Assembly (NCBI GenBank): GCA_034429215.1
Contig: DAOUGI010000009.1
Location: 62,001 to 126,000, forward strand
From: JAFGOG01 sp034429215
GTDB lineage: Bacteria > Chloroflexota > Anaerolineae > JAAYZQ01
Direction of reading: 5' to 3'
Length of the DNA stretch: 64,000 nucleotides
How positions within the stretch are numbered: position 1 is the first letter of the stretch; each line of letters opens with the position of its first letter. Shown piece after piece: positions 33,372 to 40,963 of this stretch. Both the position numbers and the translations under genes were made by a program. The notes under the pieces were generated by a model. The model saw nothing but the letters and a program-made list of their open reading frames with translations. It had not been told where the DNA came from and did not search any database.

Positions 33372-34697
33372 CTAGTAGCCGCCCCAATTTAGAGAAGGCA
33401 AGGGGTTGACGATGTCTTGCCAGATGAGCACGAACATCAGTGCCACCAACAGGAGCATCCCGATCAGGTGAACCAGGCCCTCTTTGGCCGGATCCATGCG
33501 TTTGCCGCGGATCGCCTCTACAACCACAAATAGGATGCGTCCTCCATCCAAACCCGGCAGCGGCAGCAGATTGGTCATGGCTATGGCCACACTCAGGCTG
33601 CCCATGATGAGCAGTACCGGGTACCACCAGCCCATCTCGATCGAAGACTGCACAGCGTCGCCCACCAATTGCCCGACACCTACCGGGCCGACCGGTCGCG
33701 CCAAGTCGGCGGGGATCAGGCCCCGGATCAGTTGTACCGGAAAGGTTATGGTGGTGAAACACATGGCGGCCGTTTCTTTGAGCCCTGACCACAAAGCGTC
33801 GTACCAGACATACTTTTTGACCGTTGTACGCTGGCCGAGGAGGACTCCCATCGCCCCTTGACCCTCGGGCGGGTTGGCGCGCGGCACGACACTGATGGCC
33901 AATGTTTGGCCTTCACGTTGAACGGTCAGCACCATTTCTTGTCCCAGGTGAGCCTGGGTGTAGACCTGCAAATCCTCCATGGTCAGAATGGCTGTTTCGT
34001 CGGCTTGCACTACGACGTCGCCGGGCTGCAATCCTGCTGTTTCGGCCGGCGAGCCGGCTACTACCTGCTGGATCACGGCGTTCGCCGGATCGGCGACCGC
34101 CGGCACTCCTACGCCATAGGCCATCGCGAAGAACAGAACCGCCGTCAACAGGTTCATGCCCGCGCCGGCAACCAAGACCAGGATACGGGTGCGTTTTTTC
34201 TTGCTCGCCAGGCTGCCGGGAAAGGTGGGATCATCTTCGCCCAGCATCTTGGTAAAGCCACCAAAGGGGACGGCGTTGATCGAATAGATTGTCCCCGGAG
34301 ACAGGAACTCGACAAGGCTGGCCGGGCCTGCTTCTGCCCCGACCGGCTCCCCCTCTGCCCCAGTTGGCTCTGCTTCAGGGCGTTTCTCGTCAGGGGATGG
34401 GACCGGCGCGATGCGGGTCAGCACGAGGTTACCCTTGTCGTCTGTCGCTGTTTCGTACGTCACCTGCGTCCGGGCGCGCAGTCCTTCGGGCAGCTTGAAT
34501 CCACGCGGGATGACGATCTTTTTCCCGTCGATGATGATCTCGCCACGGCCGCGCCCCAGTGTCAACAGCCGGGGTGGATAGCCCATGCCAAACTCTTCGA
34601 CTACCACCCCAGAGCGCTTGGCGGCGACAAAGTGCCCGAGCTCGTGGACAAAGACCAGGATGCTCAGGGCGATGATGAGGGATATTACTGTTGTCAT
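33372..34697 (-). CDS. RseP-like M50 site-2 protease
   Basis: This 441-residue membrane zinc protease has the HExxH motif in VHELGHFVAAKRSG (His18, Glu19, His22) in its first membrane segment. A PDZ domain sits at about 205-275 (ETAGLQPGDVVVQADE, VQREGQTLAISV). The second metal motif is LPGLDGGRIL near residue 370. The family cleaves membrane anchors of anti-sigma factors or leftover signal peptides. Between HExxH and the conserved PFGGFTKML there are about 110 residues, much longer than in typical RseP. The insertion contains an acidic Pro/Glu/Ala-rich stretch (SPDEKRPEAEPTGAEGEP). Confidence 0.92.
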   Translation of the reverse strand: MTTVISLIIALSILVFVHELGHFVAAKRSGVVVEEFGMGYPPRLLTLGRGRGEIIIDGKKIVIPRGFKLPEGLRARTQVTYETATDDKGNLVLTRIAPVPSPDEKRPEAEPTGAEGEPVGAEAGPASLVEFLSPGTIYSINAVPFGGFTKMLGEDDPTFPGSLASKKKRTRILVLVAGAGMNLLTAVLFFAMAYGVGVPAVADPANAVIQQVVAGSPAETAGLQPGDVVVQADETAILTMEDLQVYTQAHLGQEMVLTVQREGQTLAISVVPRANPPEGQGAMGVLLGQRTTVKKYVWYDALWSGLKETAAMCFTTITFPVQLIRGLIPADLARPVGPVGVGQLVGDAVQSSIEMGWWYPVLLIMGSLSVAIAMTNLLPLPGLDGGRILFVVVEAIRGKRMDPAKEGLVHLIGMLLLVALMFVLIWQDIVNPLPSLNWGGY

Positions 34698-34702
34698 GGG
34701 CT

Positions 34703-35344
34703 TTAGCTCGACAGCACTTCGTGCCAGGCCAGTTGCAGCTTTTCCAGTTGTTCCTCGGTTGCCGTGTCAGGGTTGTCGTCAAAGCCGGGCAGTTGGAGGA
34801 TCATCTTGAATAGCTGGGCCATGCTCATATCCATCGGGTTCACGTCGGGGTAGGCGGCGTTCAATGCGCGGACCATTCGCGCAAAGTCGTGCCAATGGAG
34901 CGGCTCGCGCGCCTCAGCGGCCTCGCGCGGCTCTTTGACGGCGCGATCCACGAGGGTGGCTGCTTTTTGCAGCTCACCATGGCGCGTATAATAGTCGGCC
35001 AACGTCGCCCGCAGGGCGTCGGCGGCCAAGACCGAGCAGTGCATCTTGATCGGCGGGAGCCCGTCGAGGGCTTCGGCGATAGCCCGGTTGGTGATCTCGA
35101 GCGCTTCGTCGATCGTCTTGCCCTTGATCATCTCAGTGGCCATCGAGCTGGTGGCAATGGCCGCCCCGCAGCCAAACGTCCGGAATTTAATGTCAGAGAT
35201 GACGTCGTCCTGGATCTTGACCGACATCTCCATCAGATCGCCACACACGGGGTTGCCCGTCCGGCCTACCCCATCGGCATCGTCGATGACCCCGACGTTG
35301 CGGGGGTTCATAAAATGGTCCATTACCTTGTCACTGTATTGCAA
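34703..35344 (-). CDS. IscU-type Fe-S scaffold fused to an IscX-like domain
   Basis: Residues 1-125 form an IscU/NifU-N scaffold with the three ligand cysteines Cys34 (GNPVCGDLME), Cys59 (FGCGAAIATSS) and Cys103 (MHCSVLAAD), plus Asp36. Residues 149-211 resemble IscX: HWHDFARMVRALNAAYPDVNP, then LPGFDDNP and EEQLEKLQLAWHEVL. IscX binds IscS and iron in other bacteria. I chose the TTG at 35344, with AAGGAG eight bases upstream; the longer ATG-type reading frame adds 34 residues with no match to the family. It lies 5 bases before the protease gene and 86 bases after mvaD. No cysteine desulfurase gene is in the window. Confidence 0.9.
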   Translation of the reverse strand: MQYSDKVMDHFMNPRNVGVIDDADGVGRTGNPVCGDLMEMSVKIQDDVISDIKFRTFGCGAAIATSSMATEMIKGKTIDEALEITNRAIAEALDGLPPIKMHCSVLAADALRATLADYYTRHGELQKAATLVDRAVKEPREAAEAREPLHWHDFARMVRALNAAYPDVNPMDMSMAQLFKMILQLPGFDDNPDTATEEQLEKLQLAWHEVLSS

Positions 35345-35430
35345 CTCGAATTCTCCTTGTACACTTTGCCATAGATAAACGTTCAGCGCAAGCATCTGGT
35401 TCCGTGGAGATCCCCTTGAGGGATGAGCCT

Positions 35431-36396
35431 CTAGAACAGATGCCAATTCACCAATCGCACCCCGGCGCCCGGCCCGCTCACTACGATTTCTTGGACGCCG
35501 GGTATGGTCTTTAACCGCTTCTCTACTTCACTTGCGGCGCTTGCCCGGCACAGGCAGTGCACGTTCGGGCCGGCGTCGATGGTGAAATAGACCTCTAGCC
35601 CTCCGTCGCGCCAGGCTCGCACCGCCTGCAACACGGCCACCGTCGCCGGAAGCCAGTACAGCAGCGATGGGTGCGAGGTCATCATCACCCCGTGCATCGC
35701 CAGCGCATCGGCCTCCACGGCCGGGCCCATCGCCGCCAGGTCCCGCCGCGCCAGTCCGTCACTGACCGCTGCCAGCCAGCCCGGCACCGCGGCCAGCCGC
35801 GCTGCGTGGAGCGGGCTGGTGGGCGCCAGGACGTGCCCATCGTCCGAGCTAACTGCCTTGGCCTGACCGGTAACGATGGCAACCGCATCGCACAGGTCCC
35901 AGTGCTCAGGCGGCGCTACCTGGTGCGCCTCTTCCATTTCCCAAAGAACGAAACCGGCCGGCACCGACCGGCAGGCCGACCCCGAGCCCAGCCGTGCCAG
36001 GCGCGACAGCCCGGCCTGGTCCAGGCTCAAGCCCGCCGCCCGTGTCGCGGCCAGTGTCAGCGCCGCAAAAGCGGACGCAGACGATGCCAGCCCGGTGGCA
36101 GCCGGAAAATCGTTGCGGCTGGCCACCCGGGCGGCCTGGCTGCTGCCGGCCAGCGCCCGCACCCGGTCGAGGTGGGCAACCACCCGATCCAGGGCCTGCC
36201 CTGCGGCCGGATGGTCGTCGATTGTGACCACATCACAGGCCTGGCCAGATTTGAGCTCGACCGTCGTCACCGTCGTCAGGGCAGCCAGGTTCATCGACAG
36301 CGACGGATTGGCCGGCAGGTTCAGCGCGCTGTCGGCCTTGCCCCAGTACTTGACGAACGCAATGTTCGGGTTTGCGACCGCCGTTGCCTTGCCCAT
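35431..36396 (-). CDS. mvaD: Mevalonate (di)phosphate decarboxylase family protein
   Basis: This 321-residue GHMP-fold decarboxylase has Lys16 in NIAFVKYWGK, the GHMP loop FPAATGLASSASAFAAL, Arg143 in GSGSACRSV and Asp274 in TIDAGPNVH. These match the Lys-Arg-Asp residues needed for decarboxylation. It is annotated as diphosphomevalonate decarboxylase. In Chloroflexota, relatives such as the Roseiflexus enzyme act on phosphomevalonate and give isopentenyl phosphate instead, which fits the adjacent IPK gene. I cannot tell the substrates apart by eye. It has its own promoter (36427-36455), separate from the dehydratase operon. Confidence 0.92.
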   Translation of the reverse strand: MGKATAVANPNIAFVKYWGKADSALNLPANPSLSMNLAALTTVTTVELKSGQACDVVTIDDHPAAGQALDRVVAHLDRVRALAGSSQAARVASRNDFPAATGLASSASAFAALTLAATRAAGLSLDQAGLSRLARLGSGSACRSVPAGFVLWEMEEAHQVAPPEHWDLCDAVAIVTGQAKAVSSDDGHVLAPTSPLHAARLAAVPGWLAAVSDGLARRDLAAMGPAVEADALAMHGVMMTSHPSLLYWLPATVAVLQAVRAWRDGGLEVYFTIDAGPNVHCLCRASAASEVEKRLKTIPGVQEIVVSGPGAGVRLVNWHLF

Positions 36397-36426
36397 GCCC
36401 CGCCTGTCCTCTGATGCGTGCGGCCT

Positions 36427-36455
36427 ATAATAACACTTTTTTGGCGGATGGGCAA
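36427..36455 (-). promoter_or_regulatory. Sigma70-type promoter of the mvaD-like gene
   Basis: On the minus strand TTGCCC (36455-36450), a 17-base spacer and TATTAT (36432-36427) precede the mvaD-like start by about 30 bases. It sits in the 75-base gap after the IPK gene, so the decarboxylase can be transcribed apart from the operon. Confidence 0.55.
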
Positions 36456-36471
36456 GTTGGCTGGCTCACAT

Positions 36472-37296
36472 TCATACAGAGTGGATCAAGGTGCCGCCGG
36501 TGGGGATAGCGTAAGTGAGGGCCGATTCCAGCGCGCCGGGGCGCAGGCCGGAAAGAAGGTGGACGGTCAGCCCCGGCAGCTCGCGGGCCAGGGCGACCAT
36601 CGCCTCGACCTTGGCCAGCATGCCGCCGGTGACGTCTACGGCATGCGAGCCGCCTAGCAGAGCCCTCACCTGGGGCCAGTTCTGGCCCGTTATCTCCGGG
36701 ATCGGCTGAGCCGCCGGGTCGCGCAGGGGGTCAGAGTCAAAGACGCCGTCCACCTGGCCGACCATGATCAGCCGCGCCGGGCCGAGGCGGCGAGCCAGGT
36801 GGGCAAAAATCTGCTCGGTGGAGATGATCGTGCCGCCCTTTTCTTCGTCCAGCGCCACGTCGCCATAGACCAGCGGCGCCAGGCCGTGGGCCAGCGCCTG
36901 TTCAATGGGGCCGATCTCCAGGGAGAGTAGCTCCCCATCCCGGCAGCGGGCCGAGGCCGACGGCTGGATCGACCAGGCCGGCACCCCGGCGGCCAGCAGG
37001 GCGCCGGCGACCAGCCGGTTCAGCCGGGCGGCCGTCGCGGCTACCTCGGCAAATCCCCGCCAATCGGCCGGGCTGTGCACCCCCAGGTGGGTGCCGTATC
37101 GCTGCGCGGCCGGGTGGCCATACGATCCACTGCCGTGGCCCAGCACCAGCCGCAGGGCGGGGCGCGCTGCCAACGCCGCGGTTATCTCGCCGGCCAGCCG
37201 GCCAATGACCTCCGGCCTGGCCGTCTCCGGCTCGGACTTGACGGTGATCACCGAGCCGCCCAGCTTGACGAAAACCAGGTCCTCTTTAGCTTTCAT
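36472..37296 (-). CDS. Isopentenyl phosphate kinase
   Basis: This 274-residue amino-acid-kinase-fold enzyme phosphorylates isopentenyl phosphate to isopentenyl diphosphate. It opens with FVKLGGSVITVK. The catalytic His is in LVLGHGSGSYGHPAAQRYG (about His61, as in archaeal IPK), and the rest follows the family: VDGVFDSDP, then VDVTGGMLAKVEAM and HLLSGLRPG. IPK is the last step of the alternate and archaeal mevalonate pathways and is absent from the classical one. It starts ATG at 37296, overlapping the dehydratase small-subunit stop as ATGA, which makes coupling very likely. Confidence 0.95.
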   Translation of the reverse strand: MKAKEDLVFVKLGGSVITVKSEPETARPEVIGRLAGEITAALAARPALRLVLGHGSGSYGHPAAQRYGTHLGVHSPADWRGFAEVAATAARLNRLVAGALLAAGVPAWSIQPSASARCRDGELLSLEIGPIEQALAHGLAPLVYGDVALDEEKGGTIISTEQIFAHLARRLGPARLIMVGQVDGVFDSDPLRDPAAQPIPEITGQNWPQVRALLGGSHAVDVTGGMLAKVEAMVALARELPGLTVHLLSGLRPGALESALTYAIPTGGTLIHSV

Positions 37297-37679
37297 CGTT
37301 CCACCGTAATCCGCTCCCCGTCGACGCGCGCCCGGTCTCCGGTCCTGATCTGGGCAACGTCCACCAGGTCAACCATCGGGATGCCGCCGATGATCGCCCC
37401 GACCGCCACAATCGCCTCGCTCTCGGCGTTGACGATGGCCGCCGGGGCGGTGCCCGAGCGGGCCATACGGTATAGGGTGTATGAGCCGACGGTGCTCCCC
37501 TTGCCGGTGGGAAAGACCAGCACCCGGCCGGCCACGCACTGTCCCTGCAGCGGGTGTCCCGGCTCGACGACGATCCCGGTGTCGGGGTCCACGCCGCCCA
37601 AAAAGCCGATCGGCTCCGGGGAGACCAGGGCGATCCCTTCGGCGGTCCCAGACTTGATGACTCGACCTCTCAGCTCCAT
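37293..37679 (-). CDS. Phosphomevalonate dehydratase small subunit (aconitase X swivel domain)
   Basis: This 128-residue protein is the small swivel domain of the aconitase X family. It has MELRGRVIKSGTAEGIALVS at the start, then GFLGGVDPDTGIVVEPGH, VLVFPTGKGSTVGSYTLY and the conserved Ile/Gly-rich AIVAVGAIIGGIPMVD. With the large subunit it forms the enzyme that dehydrates phosphomevalonate to trans-anhydromevalonate phosphate in archaea. The ATG at 37679 overlaps the stop of the large subunit by 10 bases. An upstream in-frame start exists but would read through large-subunit sequence in another frame. Confidence 0.93.
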   Translation of the reverse strand: MELRGRVIKSGTAEGIALVSPEPIGFLGGVDPDTGIVVEPGHPLQGQCVAGRVLVFPTGKGSTVGSYTLYRMARSGTAPAAIVNAESEAIVAVGAIIGGIPMVDLVDVAQIRTGDRARVDGERITVER

Positions 37680-38902
37680 CTGCCCGTCACCGCCGCTTTC
37701 AGGCACTGCTCCATCGTCCCAAAGCGCACCGCCAGGCCGCTGTGCGACGGGGCGTAGAGGGCCATCTTGGCCGAGTTGGTTGCCATAGACCGAAAGCCGA
37801 GCTCGGCCACCGGCGCGACCACCAGGCAGGTGTCGGCCACCACCCGGCCACCGGCCGCCTCGATGCGCGCCACCAGGCCGGCCTTTTCCGCCGCCCGGCG
37901 GATGGCCCGCGCGGTGGTGATCCACAGCGCGGCCGTCACGCGCCGCCCCTCCAAAAAGCCGGCGATCGCCTCTATCTCGGCCGGCGAGGCGTGGGGGCAG
38001 CCCAGGCTCACCAGGTCTATCCGGTCCGCCGGCCCATTCAGGGCGGCATAGCCGGGCGCCAGGTCGTCGATCGCCAGGCGCTGTACCTCTCTGCCGGGTT
38101 TGAAGGCGGCCGCCTCCGGCGTCGCCCCCTCGACGTGGTAGAGGGCCACCGCGCCGCTGGCAGCCATCGCCGCGCCCAGCGCTTTCAAATGCTCGATGCC
38201 CAATCGCCAGCCCTGGCCCATCGGGCCAGGATCTTTATCAAAACGAAAGTAGGGCACGCCGTTTTTGACCTGGCGGCCTACCAGGTAGCCGAGCGCGCCC
38301 AGATCGGCTTCGGAGGTGACCGGGCAGCGCACCTCGACGGCGGCGGTGGGCCGCCGGTTCTCATCCAGGTGGAGGCCGTAGCGGGCTGTCCGGCCGGCGA
38401 TAGCCGCCGCCAGCGCGCTGGGTCCGCCCTCGCGGTTGGTCCGCGCCCCCAGCATCGAGTTGGCATAGCTCACCGCCGACGACTCGGCCCAGGCCAGGTG
38501 CTGGCCGAGCTGGGGAAGGTGACCCACCAGGTAGGGGGTGCAGGTGCAGGTGGGGGTGATGCCCAACGCCTCGTAGGCGGCGATGACCGCCCCCTGCTGC
38601 CGGGCAAACGCTTCCGAAAAGCCCAACTCGCGCCAGGCCAGGCGGTCCATGCCGGCCGGGTTGAGCGTCGCCGGCACCCGCGCCCGCGCGCCAAGAGCAG
38701 CCCACTCCTGCAGGAACTCTAGTCCGGCGTCGCCCAGGTTCTTGTAGCTGACGCCCGATACCTGGGCGCCGGCCACTGGCACCAGGTCGGCCGCGCCGTA
38801 GATCTGGCCCAGGGCGGCCACGATCTCGATCGCCTTTTGCACGCCCGGCCCGGCCTCGCCGGCCAGCATGGCCTGTTCGTCAGGCGTCAGGCGCAGTGTC
38901 AT
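37670..38902 (-). CDS. Phosphomevalonate dehydratase large subunit (aconitase X)
   Basis: This 410-residue protein is the large subunit of the aconitase X family. Landmarks are VSGVSYKNLGDAGLEFL, the Cys motif ITPTCTCTPYLVG (Cys119, Cys121), AESSAVSYANSMLGARTNREG, SLGCPHASPAEI (Cys302) and VADTCLVVAP (Cys359). The cysteines are candidates for an iron-sulfur cluster. Family members either act on hydroxyproline-type or related hydroxyacids or, in archaea, on phosphomevalonate. The second is favoured here because IPK, a UbiD-family decarboxylase and UbiX are in the same operon. It overlaps the upstream UbiD gene by 23 bases. Confidence 0.93.
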   Translation of the reverse strand: MTLRLTPDEQAMLAGEAGPGVQKAIEIVAALGQIYGAADLVPVAGAQVSGVSYKNLGDAGLEFLQEWAALGARARVPATLNPAGMDRLAWRELGFSEAFARQQGAVIAAYEALGITPTCTCTPYLVGHLPQLGQHLAWAESSAVSYANSMLGARTNREGGPSALAAAIAGRTARYGLHLDENRRPTAAVEVRCPVTSEADLGALGYLVGRQVKNGVPYFRFDKDPGPMGQGWRLGIEHLKALGAAMAASGAVALYHVEGATPEAAAFKPGREVQRLAIDDLAPGYAALNGPADRIDLVSLGCPHASPAEIEAIAGFLEGRRVTAALWITTARAIRRAAEKAGLVARIEAAGGRVVADTCLVVAPVAELGFRSMATNSAKMALYAPSHSGLAVRFGTMEQCLKAAVTGRWS

Positions 38903-40214
38903 AGCCCACCTTGTGAAAGCCGTTTCGCTCCGCTTCGGTCAGGGACCGGCCTGTGCGGTCGGCCCACGGGATCGTCGCATCGAGCCCCATCTTGGCCGAG
39001 CGGGCCTTGAGCCCAGGCGCCAGCTTGGCCGACGGGTCCAGGCTGCTGCTGGGCTGGTCGGGCAGCACCACCAGGTCCTGGTCGGCCTGGAAGCGGGTGG
39101 CGATGGCCCACTCCACCGCCGCCGGATCGTACAGGTCTACGTCGTCGTCCACCACTACCACGTGCTTGAGCGAGCCGTGGCCTCGGAAAGCGGCCTCGAT
39201 CGCCCGGCGCCCATCCTCGGGCCTGTGCTTGGCGATCTGCACCACGGCGTGCAGCCAGTTCATGCCGCCCGGAGTGATGTTCACAGCCCGGCAGTCGGCC
39301 ACCTCGGCCACCGCCTGAAACAGGGTCGGCTCGCGGGGCAGGCCCATCAGCAGTTTGTGCTCCAGGCCGCCGGGCAGCAGCGCGTGGTAGACAGGCTCGC
39401 GGCGGTGGGTCAGGCAGTCGATCTGGATCACCGGCTGGGGCCGGACAATGTCCCACGTTTCGGTCAGGTCGATGAACGGTCCTTCATCGGTGAGCTGGGC
39501 GGTGATGCGCCCTTCCAGGACCGCCTCACACTCGGCCGGCGCCTCCAGGTCGACCGTCAGGCAGCGGACCAGTGGGGTGGGGGCCAGGGCGTTGGCGATG
39601 GCCAGCTCGTCGACGCCCTTGGCCGGGCTCATGGCTGCGGCCAGCAGGACGTGGATCGGCGCGCCCAGGCAGATAGCTACCTCCAAATCGCGTCCGGCGG
39701 CGACCGCTTTGTGCCAGGCGGTGTCGGTGCCGCGGCCCTCGACGATACGGGCCGTAAAGCTGTGCGGGCCGGTCTGCATCAGGCGGTGAAAGCAGGCGTT
39801 GCGGCCATAATCGGGGTCGCGGATGATCGCCACCGCCGCCGTGATATATGGCCCGCCGTCGCCGGGCAGGTGTTTCAGAATCGGCAAGCGGTCCAGGTTA
39901 GGGGCGCGGTCAACGGCCTCCTGGCAGGGAGCCTCTGTCACCTGGACGGGCGGGGATGGCCGGCGCAGCGCCTCGATCAGCCTCGGGACGATGCCGGCAG
40001 CGTCGGTGCCCAAGGCCCAGGCAAAATGCTCGCGCCGGGCGCATACCCCGGCGGCCACCTGCCAGCCGGGCCGCTGCGGGTCGGCGAACAGGAGCGGCTG
40101 CTCCTGCCGGGCGTGGATCAGGCGGGCCATCTCCAGGTGCGGATCTGCCGGCTGATCGAGCCTGACCAGGCGGCCCTGAGTTTCAGCCCAGGCGAGGAAG
40201 TGTCTCAGGTTCAT
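38880..40214 (-). CDS. UbiD-family decarboxylase, likely trans-anhydromevalonate phosphate decarboxylase
   Basis: This 444-residue protein is a prenyl-FMN-dependent UbiD-family decarboxylase. The N-terminal part LRHFLAWAETQGRLVRLDQP matches the family. The active-site Arg is in ACFHRLMQTG (Arg144), and the acidic residues lie in PAECEAVLEG (228-235) and LTDEGPFIDL (about 242-250). The order fits UbiD. In archaea an enzyme of this family decarboxylates anhydromevalonate phosphate to isopentenyl phosphate. Its gene follows ubiX by 3 bases and overlaps the dehydratase large subunit, so the substrate assignment rests on context as well as family. Confidence 0.88.
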   Translation of the reverse strand: MNLRHFLAWAETQGRLVRLDQPADPHLEMARLIHARQEQPLLFADPQRPGWQVAAGVCARREHFAWALGTDAAGIVPRLIEALRRPSPPVQVTEAPCQEAVDRAPNLDRLPILKHLPGDGGPYITAAVAIIRDPDYGRNACFHRLMQTGPHSFTARIVEGRGTDTAWHKAVAAGRDLEVAICLGAPIHVLLAAAMSPAKGVDELAIANALAPTPLVRCLTVDLEAPAECEAVLEGRITAQLTDEGPFIDLTETWDIVRPQPVIQIDCLTHRREPVYHALLPGGLEHKLLMGLPREPTLFQAVAEVADCRAVNITPGGMNWLHAVVQIAKHRPEDGRRAIEAAFRGHGSLKHVVVVDDDVDLYDPAAVEWAIATRFQADQDLVVLPDQPSSSLDPSAKLAPGLKARSAKMGLDATIPWADRTGRSLTEAERNGFHKVGYDTAPDA

Positions 40215-40217
40215 CCC

Positions 40218-40790
40218 TCATTCTCCCCTGGTGCCGTATGCATCCGGCGGCCAGCGCCGGTACAGACCGTGCTCTATTTGCAGCAGATCGAGCACCTTGC
40301 CCACAAAAAAGTCGGTCACGTCGTTCACCGTCTGGGGTTGGGGATAGTAGGCCATCATCGGCGGCAGGATGATCGCCCCGGCCAGTTTGGCCAGGCGCAT
40401 ATTCTCGATCGCCGGCAAGGAGAGCGGCGTCTCACGGGCCATGAGCACCAGGGGCCGGCCCATGCGCAGCATCACGTCGGCGGCCCGCCCGATCAGATCG
40501 CTGGCATAACCATGGGCAACGGCCGACAAGGTTTTCATCGAGCAGGGCACGACGGCCATCGCCTGGGGCGCGCGCGAGGAACTGGAGATGGGCGCGCTCA
40601 GATCGTCGGGCGCCCAACGGTGGGTGGCCGGCAAGCGTACGTCCGGCCCGACTTCTTGGGCGAGGACCGGCTCGGCGCCACCGGACACGATCAGGTGAAC
40701 GGTATGAACGGCCTGCTCGGCCAGCAGATCCAAGAGCCGGACGCCGATCACGACCCCGGAAGCGCCGGTGATGGCCACGACGATTTCCAT
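40218..40790 (-). CDS. ubiX: UbiX-like flavin prenyltransferase
   Basis: This 190-residue flavoprotein has the UbiX motifs: VVAITGASGVVIGVRLLDLL at the N-terminus, then MAVVPCSMKTLSAVAHGYASDLI, PLVLMARETPLSLPAIENM and ILPPMMAYYPQPQTVNDV. It attaches a dimethylallyl group to FMN and supplies prenyl-FMN to UbiD-type enzymes. It is the first gene of the operon, and no strong promoter is seen in the 70 bases upstream. The dimethylallyl donor would itself come from the pathway encoded by the operon, so the cluster is self-feeding. Confidence 0.94.
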   Translation of the reverse strand: MEIVVAITGASGVVIGVRLLDLLAEQAVHTVHLIVSGGAEPVLAQEVGPDVRLPATHRWAPDDLSAPISSSSRAPQAMAVVPCSMKTLSAVAHGYASDLIGRAADVMLRMGRPLVLMARETPLSLPAIENMRLAKLAGAIILPPMMAYYPQPQTVNDVTDFFVGKVLDLLQIEHGLYRRWPPDAYGTRGE

Positions 40791-40860
40791 TGTCGTATCC
40801 TCTCTTTGAGAGACTTCCTAACCCTCTCCCCAAGGGGGCGAGGGCGACTCGGTCCACCTC

Positions 40861-40902
40861 AATAGAAAAGGGACCACGCTGACAGCCTGGGCGTGGTCCC
40901 TT
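40861..40902 (-). terminator. Rho-independent terminator after the L25 gene
   Basis: AAGGGACCACGC (40868-40879) and GCGTGGTCCCTT (40891-40902) form a perfect 12-bp stem with an 11-base loop. On the minus strand TTTTCTATT follows, and it lies 62 bases after the L25 stop. Confidence 0.85.
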
Positions 40903-40963
40903 GATCCCCATTGATTGGGTGAATTGCCGTTTCCTTGGGGCTTGTCTTGCAGCGCTGGAGCGG

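Noticed and set aside
35345..35446. 34-residue N-terminal extension of the IscU-type protein
   Set aside because: The added residues have no match to the family, and a TTG with AAGGAG eight bases upstream lies at the expected start of the fold.
40808..40835. CCCTCTCCCC and GGGGGCGAGGG as a terminator before ubiX
   Set aside because: The stem has an internal mismatch and no T run in the right place. The clear terminator of L25 is at 40861-40902.
38868..40865. A 665-codon plus-strand open frame across the UbiD and UbiX genes
   Set aside because: It is antisense to two well-conserved enzymes, its translation is rich in His, Gln, Arg and Gly with no domain, and high GC makes such long mirror frames common here.
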